13,995 bases of DNA. It comes from Mobilitalea sp. (lineage in GTDB: Bacteria > Bacillota_A > Clostridia > Lachnospirales > Lachnospiraceae). Location of the stretch: assembly GCA_029974875.1 (NCBI GenBank), contig JARKQP010000009.1:1-13995 (forward strand), read 5' to 3'. The position numbers and the translations under genes were made by a program. This document shows, in pieces, positions 7,030 to 13,995 of the stretch. The notes beneath the pieces are model-generated. The model saw only the letters and a program-made list of their open reading frames with translations. It made no database searches and was not told the DNA's origin. How positions within the stretch are numbered: position 1 is the first letter of the stretch; each line of letters starts with the position of its first letter.

Positions 7030-7983
7030 TTACTCTTTCCCAGCCTTACGCCCAATTGCCCTTTTTGCCTTACCCACAATATTCTCCACCGTCAACCCAT
7101 ACCGTTCCAGCAGTGCTTCCGCAGGTCCTGAATGTCCGAACTCATCTTCCACGCCTACCCGTTCAACCGGTACCAGCACATTCCCCGCAACTACCTCTGA
7201 GACTGCCGAGCCAAGACCGCCAATGATGTTATGCTCCTCGACGGTAACAATTGCTCCCGTCTCCTTTGCCGAGTCAATGATTAATTCCTTATCAAAGGGC
7301 TTCATGGTATGCATATTGATTACCCTTGCCGAAATTCCTTCCTTTTCAAGCTCTTCTGCCGCTGCATAGGCTTTTTGGACCATAATTCCATAGGCCGCAA
7401 TTGTGACATCCCTGCCTTCCTTCAAAATAACACCTTTTCCCAATTCAAATTTGTAATCCTGCGCCCGGTCTGTAATCTCCTCCACAGCCAACCGGCTGGT
7501 GCGCAGATAGCAGGGGCCGTCATAGGCAATCATAGCCTTTACCGCTTCCCTTGTTTCCCTTGCATCACAGGGAATGATCACCGTCATGTCGGGGATGGTT
7601 CGCATGAGGCTGACATCCTCGATACATTGGTGGGTGGCTCCGTCCTCCCCGACTGTCAGGCCTGCATGGCTTCCTACCACCTTCACATTCAGATGTGGGT
7701 ATGCTACACAATTACGGATCTGGTCATATCCCCTTCCGGCCGTGAACATGGCAAAGGAATGGCAGAAGGGAATTTTCCCTGTGGCGGCAAAGCCTGCCGC
7801 AATATCAATCATATTGGCTTCCGCAATTCCCACATTATAGAATCTTTCCGGATATTGCTCTGCAAAGTTAATGGACATGGTGCAGCTGGCTAAATCCGCA
7901 TCCAACGCCACGATATCCGGGTTATTGCCAAATTCACTCAAAGCCTTTCCATATGCAACCCTGCTTGCTGTTTTTTCACTCAT
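7030..7983 (-). CDS. Transketolase, C-terminal subunit (split enzyme)
   Basis: A 317-residue protein carrying the pyrimidine-binding and C-terminal transketolase domains, the usual size for split enzymes in Firmicutes and archaea. It begins MSEKTASRVAYGKAL. The catalytic Glu that activates thiamine diphosphate is E55 in VGIAEANM; the FCHSFAMF and SHAGLTVGEDGATHQ segments follow, and the C-terminal domain contains VTVEEHNIIGGLG. It forms the active enzyme with the N-terminal subunit encoded 4 bp upstream; GGAGGG within the end of that gene serves as ribosome binding site. Transketolases move two-carbon ketol units. A special role is possible, because split pairs in catabolic clusters include apulose-4-phosphate (AptAB) and sulfofructose (SqwGH) transketolases, but I cannot assign it to either. 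Confidence 0.93.
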   Translation of the reverse strand: MSEKTASRVAYGKALSEFGNNPDIVALDADLASCTMSINFAEQYPERFYNVGIAEANMIDIAAGFAATGKIPFCHSFAMFTAGRGYDQIRNCVAYPHLNVKVVGSHAGLTVGEDGATHQCIEDVSLMRTIPDMTVIIPCDARETREAVKAMIAYDGPCYLRTSRLAVEEITDRAQDYKFELGKGVILKEGRDVTIAAYGIMVQKAYAAAEELEKEGISARVINMHTMKPFDKELIIDSAKETGAIVTVEEHNIIGGLGSAVSEVVAGNVLVPVERVGVEDEFGHSGPAEALLERYGLTVENIVGKAKRAIGRKAGKE

Positions 7984-7987
7984 TTGA

Positions 7988-8830
7988 TCAACCCTCCAAT
8001 CCCTTCAGCCTGGAATCCAGCTCCCCAAAAGCAATATGAAATTCCGCCTCCGTCGGCCTTCCCCCATGGAATCTTACCTGATTCTCAAATACGGAGCACC
8101 CCTTACCCTTTATGGTTTCCGCAATGATGGCAGTCGGTATGCCCTTTTTCTCCCTGGCCTGCCTCAGCGCTTCTGCAATCTGCGCAACCTCATGACCGTC
8201 AATGGTTACGGTATTCCACCCGAAGCTTTCAAATTTCTTATCGATCGGCAGTGGAGAAATGATCTCCTCCACAGTACCGTCCAGCTGCAGCTTGTTGCTG
8301 TCCACGATTGCCACCAGGTTATCCAGCTTAAACTTACCGGCGCTCATAGCCGCTTCCCACACCTGGCCTTCCTGAAGCTCCCCGTCCCCGAGGATACAAT
8401 AGGTCCTGTAGCCCTTCTGATAGGTCTTGGCAGAAAGTGCCATTCCTACCGCGGCAGACAAGCCCTGCCCCAGGGATCCCGCGGACATATCCACCCCAGG
8501 CACATGCCTCATCTCGATATGGCCGGACAGATAGCTGTCTATCCTTCTTAAGGTAGCCAGATCCTCCATGGGAAAAAACCCTTTTATCGCTAATGCCGCA
8601 TAAACCGCAGGGGCACAATGTCCCTTTGACAGTACAAACCTGTCCCGGTCTTCCAGCTTTGGATTTACCGGGTCTATGTGCATTTCATGAAAATATAATA
8701 CTGATAATAATTCTGCAATGGAAAAGGAACCCCCGACATGGCCGGAGCCGGCCGCTTTAATTGCCAGAAGGCTTTCCTTCCTGATTCTCGCAGCAATCCT
8801 TTCTAGTTCCCGCTTTTTCTCTGTTTCCAT
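7988..8830 (-). CDS. Transketolase, N-terminal (thiamine diphosphate-binding) subunit
   Basis: A 280-residue protein equal to the N-terminal third of a transketolase. The thiamine diphosphate/metal motif is G-D-G (148-150) through N171 (GDGELQEGQVWE...LDN). The conserved substrate-channel His residues are at GSGH31 and SKGH71, and MSAGSLGQGLSAAVGMA is also typical. It starts 3 bp after the preceding kinase stop with GGGAGGT 5 nt before ATG, and its stop is 4 bp before the C-terminal subunit ATG, so the two subunits are translationally close. It follows an FGGY kinase, a gene order also known for pathways in which a phosphorylated ketose is passed to a dedicated transketolase. Housekeeping use in the pentose phosphate pathway is less likely given this location. 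Confidence 0.93.
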   Translation of the reverse strand: METEKKRELERIAARIRKESLLAIKAAGSGHVGGSFSIAELLSVLYFHEMHIDPVNPKLEDRDRFVLSKGHCAPAVYAALAIKGFFPMEDLATLRRIDSYLSGHIEMRHVPGVDMSAGSLGQGLSAAVGMALSAKTYQKGYRTYCILGDGELQEGQVWEAAMSAGKFKLDNLVAIVDSNKLQLDGTVEEIISPLPIDKKFESFGWNTVTIDGHEVAQIAEALRQAREKKGIPTAIIAETIKGKGCSVFENQVRFHGGRPTEAEFHIAFGELDSRLKGLEG

Positions 8831-8833
8831 AGA

Positions 8834-10327
8834 TTACCTCCCAGTGAGTGAATGGTTGATTTTCTTAAGCGTCTGGTATAATTCTTTATAAATGCATAGC
8901 TTTTCCTGGTACACCCCTACAAATCGGCTCTCTGGTCCATAAATCCGCCCAGGCCTTACCATCCTTGCCACCGCCTCGGCAATGGTAGGAAAATCCCCCT
9001 CGGCTACTGCTCCCAGGATGGCACCTCCCAGCGTACCTGTCTGCTTATTCTCTACCGTATGTACCTCCATGCCCAGCACATCTGCCTTAATCTGCAGCAG
9101 CTGCTCTGATAGCGCGCCTCCGGTAGCTGTCAGCCTTTCCGGCTGCAGCCCGGCCTTCCTTAAGCAATCCAGCATCAGGGCCAGTTCATAATTTGCCCCT
9201 TCCATAAGGGCCTTGTAAATGTCCTCCCGTCCTGTCCCCAAAGCCAGGCCTAGGATGGCACCCTTGGAGCTTTCATCCATATAAGGTGTGGCTGCTCCTG
9301 AAAAATGCGGAAGTACCAGCAGTCCCGTAGGCTCTGCCGCCATTCCTGCGTTTAGTTTCCCGAAAACCTCCCTTATATTTGCAGCCCCTTCCTCCTTAAG
9401 GAAGACAGTTACAAACCACTTCAGCAAAACGCCGGAGGTGTTATTCCAGGCAACGGTATTATACATTTGCGGAAGCACAAAGGGTTCACATGAGATCTGA
9501 TACCTATTGATACTGTCCGTACTTAGCTGTTCCCTGTGCAAAACCGCCGTCAGGCCCTCCGTAGTGCCTACCGTGTTGGAACAGTCCCCATAATGGATAG
9601 AGCCGCTCCCGATTGCATTGCAGATATGGTCATGGGTGCCTGTGACCACCTTAATACCGGGGGAAAGGCCCAGCTCTTTCGCCACCTTCCCCTCCAGGGC
9701 TCCTACGATGCTGCCGCTTCTGGCCGGCTCCGACAGCTTATGCCTGTCAATTCCAAGGGCCTGCAGTATTTCCTCCGACCAGTCGTTTGTATTGATATCA
9801 AAGAGCAGGGTTCGGGAGGCCATGGAATAATCGATGACCGCCGTGCGTGTCAGACGGTATATGACATAGTCCTGAAAGGTTACGATCTTCCAGGCCTCCT
9901 CATATAATTTGGCAGCATGCTTCTTCAGCCAGAGTATTTTATTCCCGGAATAGATCGTGCTTAGGTTTAACCCGGTGATATCCGTCAGCCGCTCCTTTCC
10001 GATCAGGGACTGTATTTCCTCCAGCTCCTGTGTACCCCTGGTATCCGTTCCGCTTATGCTTTTACACAGGGGTCTGCCGGAGGCATCAATGGGTATTATG
10101 GCTTCTCCCAGTGCAGAAACCGTAATGGTCCGTATGCCCCGGCCCTGCCCTGTCACACTCAGGCAGGCCTTCACCGCATCCCATACCTGATCCGCGTCAA
10201 GCTCCCGGTAACCCTTTTCCGTATTACAGAATCCATACGCAACCTGGTAATCCTTTAACAGCCTTCCTTCTTCATCAATTAAGGAGGCCTTTGTTCCAGA
10301 TGTCCCTATATCAAGACCTATGTACAT
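8834..10327 (-). CDS. FGGY-family carbohydrate kinase (upstream of split transketolase)
   Basis: A 497-residue FGGY kinase starting MYIGLDIGTSGTKAS. D233 in GTHDHICNAIGSG is at the same position as the catalytic Asp of xylulokinase, and LTATGGALSEQ supplies the C-terminal ATP-site glycines. The start at 10327 is preferred: AAAGG lies about 10 nt upstream and the family N-terminus begins here; ATG 10333 is the alternative. The open frame to 10402 runs through a hairpin and is not credible as protein. It is a diverged paralogue of the kinase at 4364-5833. The downstream transketolase N subunit begins 3 bp after its stop. By analogy with known clusters it may phosphorylate a ketose for the transketolase; the substrate (xylulose, apulose or another) is open. 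Confidence 0.9.
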   Translation of the reverse strand: MYIGLDIGTSGTKASLIDEEGRLLKDYQVAYGFCNTEKGYRELDADQVWDAVKACLSVTGQGRGIRTITVSALGEAIIPIDASGRPLCKSISGTDTRGTQELEEIQSLIGKERLTDITGLNLSTIYSGNKILWLKKHAAKLYEEAWKIVTFQDYVIYRLTRTAVIDYSMASRTLLFDINTNDWSEEILQALGIDRHKLSEPARSGSIVGALEGKVAKELGLSPGIKVVTGTHDHICNAIGSGSIHYGDCSNTVGTTEGLTAVLHREQLSTDSINRYQISCEPFVLPQMYNTVAWNNTSGVLLKWFVTVFLKEEGAANIREVFGKLNAGMAAEPTGLLVLPHFSGAATPYMDESSKGAILGLALGTGREDIYKALMEGANYELALMLDCLRKAGLQPERLTATGGALSEQLLQIKADVLGMEVHTVENKQTGTLGGAILGAVAEGDFPTIAEAVARMVRPGRIYGPESRFVGVYQEKLCIYKELYQTLKKINHSLTGR

Positions 10328-10374
10328 CCTCATTACGCCTTTCATCAAAAAAATTTCACCATAGGCTTCTTTCC

Positions 10375-10402
10375 GTGTGGGATTTGAAAATCCTTCCCAC
10401 AC
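10375..10402. other. Intergenic hairpin between aldolase and kinase genes
   Basis: GTGTGGG (10375-10381) pairs with CCCACAC (10396-10402), with a smaller ATT/AAT stem inside. It starts 18 bp beyond the aldolase stop. The transcript has no U-run directly after it; a T7 run occurs about 19 nt later. It may be an RNA-stabilising or processing hairpin that sets the ratio between the aldolase and the downstream genes rather than a terminator. Confidence 0.45.
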
Positions 10403-10420
10403 CCTTCCCTGATACGGCAG

Positions 10421-11302
10421 TTATTTTTTGCAGGTCATGAACAGCTCCACTGCCTGTTTTGCACCCTTTTTCAATTCCTCCATGGCTACATTAACCATCA
10501 GGGAATAGTTCAGGGGACGGCCGTCGTAATCATCAATCATCTGCTGTATTGCAGGAGTAATACCGGTATCCATGGCGGTAAAATAATTGATTTTCCTGAT
10601 GCCGGCATTAATAGCCCCGACCACCTGGTCCGGCTCCGTCCCGGAGCAGCCGTGGATTCCAAGATAGGTGCCTGTTCCTTCAATGGCCTTCTTGATATCC
10701 TTGATACGCTGTATGTCCAGATTGGATTTTTCCGTATACATACCGTGGACAGTTCCTATGGAAATAGCCAGAACCTCCACCCCTGTAGCCTGGGCAAATT
10801 TCTTAGCCTCATCCACCCTTGTAAAGTATTTTGTCAGGTCGCTTAAGTCTGACTGTTCCTGGCCTGGAACACAGGAAGGCATGTTATTCGGCATTGCACC
10901 CAGCTCTGCCTCTACCGTAATTCCCAAAGGGCGCACCAGATCAACAAATGCCTTTGTCAAAGCGATATTTTCCTCCAAGGGATAGGCGGAGCGGTCACAC
11001 ATGACGGAAGTAAATCCTGCCCTGACCGCCCTCATGCAGAAATCAATATCAAGGCCATGGTCGATATGCATAGCCACCGGAACCTTTGCATTCTCTGCAT
11101 ACAGCTTCATTAACGGGGCGATAACCTCTAAGGCAACTACCGGCTCGTGTCCCTGGGCATGGTTAATAATAATGGGGCAGCCCAGCTCTTCCGCTGCTCC
11201 AAGGACAGCCCTCAAGGTTTCCAGGTTCGGCGTGTTTAAAGACCCAATTGCATAATTGTGTTTCTCGGCATCCGCGAGCATTTCCTTCATGTTAACTAAC
11301 AT
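10421..11302 (-). CDS. Class II (zinc) aldolase, diverged FbaA-type member
   Basis: A 293-residue member of the fructose/tagatose-bisphosphate aldolase family. Catalytic D81 and zinc H82 lie in MHIDHG, E132 in VEAELGAM, zinc H186 in SIGTVHGMY and zinc H217 in GIHGCSGTEPD. The loop normally LHGGSGIP is IHGCSGTEP, the N-x-x-T phosphate loop is NYFTAMDTG, and there is an insertion around 138-150 (MPNNMPSCVPG). It should therefore cleave a different ketose phosphate from the aldolase at 5850-6704. I use ATG 11302, with AAAGGAG 8 nt upstream and a family-typical N-terminus (MLVNMKEMLADA). An ATG at 11338, overlapping the permease stop and also preceded by AGGAG, would add 12 residues. It directly follows the transporter genes. 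Confidence 0.88.
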   Translation of the reverse strand: MLVNMKEMLADAEKHNYAIGSLNTPNLETLRAVLGAAEELGCPIIINHAQGHEPVVALEVIAPLMKLYAENAKVPVAMHIDHGLDIDFCMRAVRAGFTSVMCDRSAYPLEENIALTKAFVDLVRPLGITVEAELGAMPNNMPSCVPGQEQSDLSDLTKYFTRVDEAKKFAQATGVEVLAISIGTVHGMYTEKSNLDIQRIKDIKKAIEGTGTYLGIHGCSGTEPDQVVGAINAGIRKINYFTAMDTGITPAIQQMIDDYDGRPLNYSLMVNVAMEELKKGAKQAVELFMTCKK

Positions 11303-11330
11303 ACTTTTGTCTCCTTTAATAATTATATTG

Positions 11331-12329
11331 TCATTCACTCCTGGCTTTCTTTTTATTCTGCCGGATCATATCCAGGTAGACGGCCAGCAGTATAATGATT
11401 CCTTTTGCAATGTACTGCCAATTTGAATTTACGTGGAGCAGGGTAAGGCCGTTACTGATAACACCGATTACCAGCACTCCGATGAGGACACCTCCGGCTC
11501 CTCCCACACCCCCATACATGCTTACCCCGCCCAGGACGCTTGCGGCAATGGCATCGGTTTCCGCGCCCACCGAGGTGCTCGGCTGTCCTGAGGATAATCT
11601 TGCTGCCATGACGATACCGGCAAAGGATGCCAGCACGCCACTGATGGTCCAGACCATTATTTTAACTTTTTTAATATTGATACCGGAAAACTGGGCAGCG
11701 GTGGCATTCCCTCCCACTGCATATATGTACCTTCCCATCCTGGTTTTATTTAAGAGGAGGTATAACAGCAAAAAGCAGATCAGCATATAGATGATCGGAT
11801 AAGGGATGATCCCTAGGGATCCCGTCCCGATAATGGGAAATTGCTCGTTCACATATAGGGATACCGGCTGTCCGTTGGCGATCAGGTAGGCCGCTCCCCG
11901 CAAAATGCTCTGCATGGCCAGGGTCACCACGAAGGGGTGAATTCCGCTGTAGGCAATAATAACGCCGTTCAAAAGGCCTGCCCCGATACCCAGCAGTATC
12001 CCAAGCAGCATGGCAAGAACCATTGGCATTCCCAGCCTTTCCATGGCAACCACACAAAGACATCCGGAACAGGCAATCATGGCTCCGGCAATCAGGTCGA
12101 TACCTCCCAGCATAATGGCTAAGGTGACGCCGATTGCCAGCATGCCTGTGGTGGATACGGTCCTCAAAATTGTAATCCAATTATTTACGGTAGCAAAATT
12201 AGGTGCTGCAAAGCCCAGTATGACGCATAAAACGACAAAGGCCGTCAATATGCCCAGATTTTGCTTAAAGTACCGGAAAACCGGTCCTAAAAGCGGATTG
12301 TCTTCATATTTATTGAATCTCTCCTTCAT
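11331..12329 (-). CDS. RbsC-type sugar ABC transporter permease
   Basis: A 332-residue very hydrophobic protein of the ribose/galactoside (CUT2) permease family, with about eight to ten membrane helices starting near residue 26 (GILTAFVVLCVILGFAAP). The conserved cytoplasmic coupling segment GRYIYAVGGNATAAQFSGINIKK and the later GAETDAIAASVLGG signature are both present. It forms the membrane channel for sugar import, working with the RbsA-like ATPase and an unseen binding protein. The start codon overlaps the ATPase stop as ATGA, with GGAGGG 6 nt upstream, indicating translational coupling. Only one permease gene is present, so the channel is presumably a homodimer. CUT2 systems mostly take up monosaccharides, so the pathway substrate is likely a free sugar. 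Confidence 0.95.
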   Translation of the reverse strand: MKERFNKYEDNPLLGPVFRYFKQNLGILTAFVVLCVILGFAAPNFATVNNWITILRTVSTTGMLAIGVTLAIMLGGIDLIAGAMIACSGCLCVVAMERLGMPMVLAMLLGILLGIGAGLLNGVIIAYSGIHPFVVTLAMQSILRGAAYLIANGQPVSLYVNEQFPIIGTGSLGIIPYPIIYMLICFLLLYLLLNKTRMGRYIYAVGGNATAAQFSGINIKKVKIMVWTISGVLASFAGIVMAARLSSGQPSTSVGAETDAIAASVLGGVSMYGGVGGAGGVLIGVLVIGVISNGLTLLHVNSNWQYIAKGIIILLAVYLDMIRQNKKKARSE

Positions 12330-13819
12330 TTAATACCCTCCGCAACTGCATAATGCAAAATTTTCTGCTGTTCAAACTCTGACCTATCCAGATTCCCCCG
12401 GATCCTGCCTTCACTCATGATTAATATCCTGTCGCACATATTAATAATTTCCGGCATCTCAGAGGAGATCATGATGATTGCCATTCCTCCCGCTGCCAGG
12501 TCATTCATAATGCTGTAAATCTCCGCTTTTGCACCCACGTCCACTCCTCTTGTGGGTTCATCCAGAATTAGCACATCCGGGTTGGATGCCAACCATTTTG
12601 CCAAAACCACCTTCTGTTGGTTTCCGCCGGACAGGTTGCGTACCGTCTGGTCTCTTGAAGGAGTCTTAATATTCAAATCCGCAATTCCTTTATCTACAAT
12701 ATCCTTTTCTTTTTTTGCATTCACCCGCAGCTTCTTAATAAATTTTCCCAGTACGGATACACTGATGTTAAATTGGATGGTATTTTTTAAGATCAGGCCT
12801 TCCAGCTTCCGGTCTTCCGGAACAAGTGCCAGGCCTCTTTCCTGTATTTTCATTGTGGAAAGCCTTGATACATCCTCTCCCTTTAAAATTACGGAACCGC
12901 TGTCCCGGGGGTAAAGTCCCATGACCGCCTTGATCAATTCGGAACGCCCCGCACCTACCAGCCCATAAAACCCCAGTATTTCCTTCTTACGGACCTGGAA
13001 GCTGCAGTCAATTACCCGGCTGCCGGAATTGATTTCCCTGGCCTCTAATACGACATCCCCCAACTCGTTGAAGGTTCTTACATAATAATTGCTTAATTCC
13101 CTTCCGACCATCATCTGCACTAATTCAGCCTGGCTGCTTTCTTCGGTAATAACCGTTCCCACATAACCACCATCCCGCATGACGCATACCCTGTTTGTAA
13201 TAGTAAAGATCTCCGACAGCTTATGGGAAATATAGATGATCCCAATATTTTTTTCCCTAAGCCGGCTGATCATTTCAAATAATAGCTCCACTTCCCTTTC
13301 CGATAAGGAAGAGGTCGGTTCATCCATAATCATAAGCTTCATGTTTAATGAACAGGCCTTTGCAATTTCCACCATCTGCTGCCTGCCAATGCTTAAGCTG
13401 TTTACCATGGCTGCGGGATTTACATCCAGCCCTACCATCTCCAGCCACTGCCTGGCTTCCCTGTACATCTTCTTCTTATCCACCATGCCCGCCGTCATTC
13501 TTTCCCGTCCCAGAAAAATATTTTCTGCAACGGATAAATAGGGAACCAGAGCTATTTCCTGATGGATAAATGCAATGCCGAGATTCTGGGCGGCCACTAC
13601 GTTGTCAATTCTGACCTCCTGCCCGTCAATCCTTATCTCTCCCGAATCCGGTTTATAAATGCCGCCAAGGACATTCATCAGGGTGGATTTCCCTGCCCCG
13701 TTCTCACCCAGTAACCCAAGAACTTCTCCCTCATATAATGTAAGCTGCGCATTATCAAGTGCCTTAACCCCTGGAAAAGTTTTCATGATATCTTTCATTT
13801 CAACTAATATGTTTGGCAT
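12326..13819 (-). CDS. RbsA-type sugar ABC transporter ATP-binding protein (two fused ATPase domains)
   Basis: A 497-residue duplicated ATPase of the CUT2 family. The first domain has Walker A GENGAGKST (residues 38-46), the signature LSIGRQQMVEIAKA and Walker B LMIMDEPTSSL. The second has the typical degenerate Walker A GLVGAGRSE (Arg for Lys), the signature LSGGNQQKVVLAKW and Walker B LILDEPTRGVD. The protein powers sugar uptake with the RbsC-like permease. I start at ATG 13819 (MPNILVEMKDIMKTF), with AGAGGTG 5 nt upstream. The open frame up to 13888 enters the palindromic element and is not used. The usual binding-protein gene is not between the right edge and this start, and is expected upstream beyond the palindrome. 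Confidence 0.95.
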   Translation of the reverse strand: MPNILVEMKDIMKTFPGVKALDNAQLTLYEGEVLGLLGENGAGKSTLMNVLGGIYKPDSGEIRIDGQEVRIDNVVAAQNLGIAFIHQEIALVPYLSVAENIFLGRERMTAGMVDKKKMYREARQWLEMVGLDVNPAAMVNSLSIGRQQMVEIAKACSLNMKLMIMDEPTSSLSEREVELLFEMISRLREKNIGIIYISHKLSEIFTITNRVCVMRDGGYVGTVITEESSQAELVQMMVGRELSNYYVRTFNELGDVVLEAREINSGSRVIDCSFQVRKKEILGFYGLVGAGRSELIKAVMGLYPRDSGSVILKGEDVSRLSTMKIQERGLALVPEDRKLEGLILKNTIQFNISVSVLGKFIKKLRVNAKKEKDIVDKGIADLNIKTPSRDQTVRNLSGGNQQKVVLAKWLASNPDVLILDEPTRGVDVGAKAEIYSIMNDLAAGGMAIIMISSEMPEIINMCDRILIMSEGRIRGNLDRSEFEQQKILHYAVAEGIK

Positions 13820-13842
13820 CCCTACACCTCTTTTTAACTGGG

Positions 13843-13995
13843 GTGCGTCTGAAAACTGCTTATGCGGGCTGAATGCCCCGCTTTGCAAAAGGCAAGGAGC
13901 GATTTCGGGGGCGTAGTGGGTCTACGTTCCCGGAATTGCGACGCAGCATGCCACAAAGCGGGGCGTTCAGAACGGTACAATGAGTTTTCAGACAC
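13843..13995. repeat. ~150-bp imperfect palindrome, MITE-like or REP-like hairpin element (reaches right edge)
   Basis: The ends are inverted copies of GTCTGAAAACT (13847-13857 against 13983-13993), with GTG just outside each. A second 17-bp stem (13869-13885 with 13954-13970, CTGAATGCCCCGCTTTG) and an inner 18-bp stem (13899-13916 with 13922-13939, loop TGGGT) make one long hairpin broken by small internal loops. At six positions the pairing is G-T in plus-strand sense. It has no coding capacity. It ends 23 bp before the rbsA-like start. Terminal inverted repeats and size fit a non-autonomous insertion or dispersed hairpin repeat. Copy number elsewhere cannot be seen. Confidence 0.75.

Noticed and set aside
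6643..7131. Long plus-strand open frame with repeated hydrophobic Phe/Leu/Ser segments resembling membrane helices
   Set aside because: It arises from the T-rich complement of the tandem repeats and runs into the coding sequence of two minus-strand genes. It has no ribosome binding site of note, and two overlapping frames look alike, as expected for low-complexity pyrimidine DNA.
2274..8830. Sulfoquinovose sulfo-transketolase pathway (SqwGH plus SqwI)
   Set aside because: A split transketolase with an RpiB-like isomerase is suggestive, but no sulfoquinovosidase, sulfoacetaldehyde enzyme or sulfonate exporter is present, and the kinases, aldolases and DhaKL would be unexplained.
10328..10402. 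N-terminal extension of the FGGY kinase from a GTG
   Set aside because: It passes through the intergenic hairpin and adds residues not seen before the GLDIGTSG loop in this family.
11746..12180. Second minus-strand frame of 144 codons within the permease region
   Set aside because: It overlaps the RbsC-like gene in another frame, has a His/Arg-rich composition without family resemblance, and has no ribosome binding site.
13820..13888. N-terminal extension of the RbsA-like protein
   Set aside because: It reads through the palindromic element, and the family N-terminus and a good ribosome binding site are at 13819.

Overview
The window looks like chromosomal DNA of a low-to-mid GC Gram-positive anaerobe, most likely a Clostridia/Lachnospiraceae-type gut or rumen Firmicute. 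This is inferred from strong AGGAGG-type ribosome binding sites before nearly every gene, the style of the proteins, and the gene content (RbsA/RbsC-type sugar ABC transporter, split transketolase, split DhaK/DhaL, HicAB). Species cannot be named. Every gene I accept lies on the minus strand, so transcription runs from the right edge to the left edge.

Layout in transcription order. At the right edge (13843-13995) is a ~150-bp imperfect palindrome that can fold into one long hairpin. Next come an RbsA-like ATPase (12326-13819) and an RbsC-like permease (11331-12329), a class II aldolase (10421-11302), an FGGY sugar kinase (8834-10327), and a transketolase split into N- and C-terminal subunits (7988-8830, 7030-7983). 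A 325-bp gap follows, filled by purine-rich (transcript sense) tandem repeats of 42-44 bp. After it come a second class II aldolase (5850-6704), a second FGGY kinase (4364-5833), a gap with two small hairpins and a 25-codon leader frame, an L-fucose/L-arabinose isomerase-family protein (2773-4185), an RpiB-family isomerase (2274-2744), DhaK (1279-2277) and DhaL (626-1264), ending in a strong hairpin at 583-605. The short gaps and ATGA overlaps make this look like one long catabolic operon of twelve genes. The periplasmic-type sugar-binding protein and the regulator are not in the window and are probably just upstream of the right edge.

How the genes may work together. An imported sugar or sugar mixture would be isomerised to a ketose (isomerase), phosphorylated (one of two kinases), then cleaved by an aldolase to triose phosphate or rearranged by the split transketolase. 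The DhaK-DhaL-RpiB trio resembles known erythrulose kinase plus tetrulose-phosphate isomerase modules. The RpiB-like protein keeps the catalytic Cys but has replaced the ring-opening His and phosphate-binding Arg positions of ordinary ribose-5-phosphate isomerase, so a C4 or other non-standard substrate is plausible. Having two kinases and two aldolases together with these C4-type enzymes does not match any single pathway I know, and the substrate is unknown.

The left end (1-381) is a separate unit: a HicA toxin gene and the start of its HicB antitoxin gene, driven by a near-perfect sigma-70/sigma-A promoter. Its spacer and upstream region carry a regularly spaced array of ACGT-core boxes (10-bp and 30-bp periodicity), probably the autoregulatory operator.
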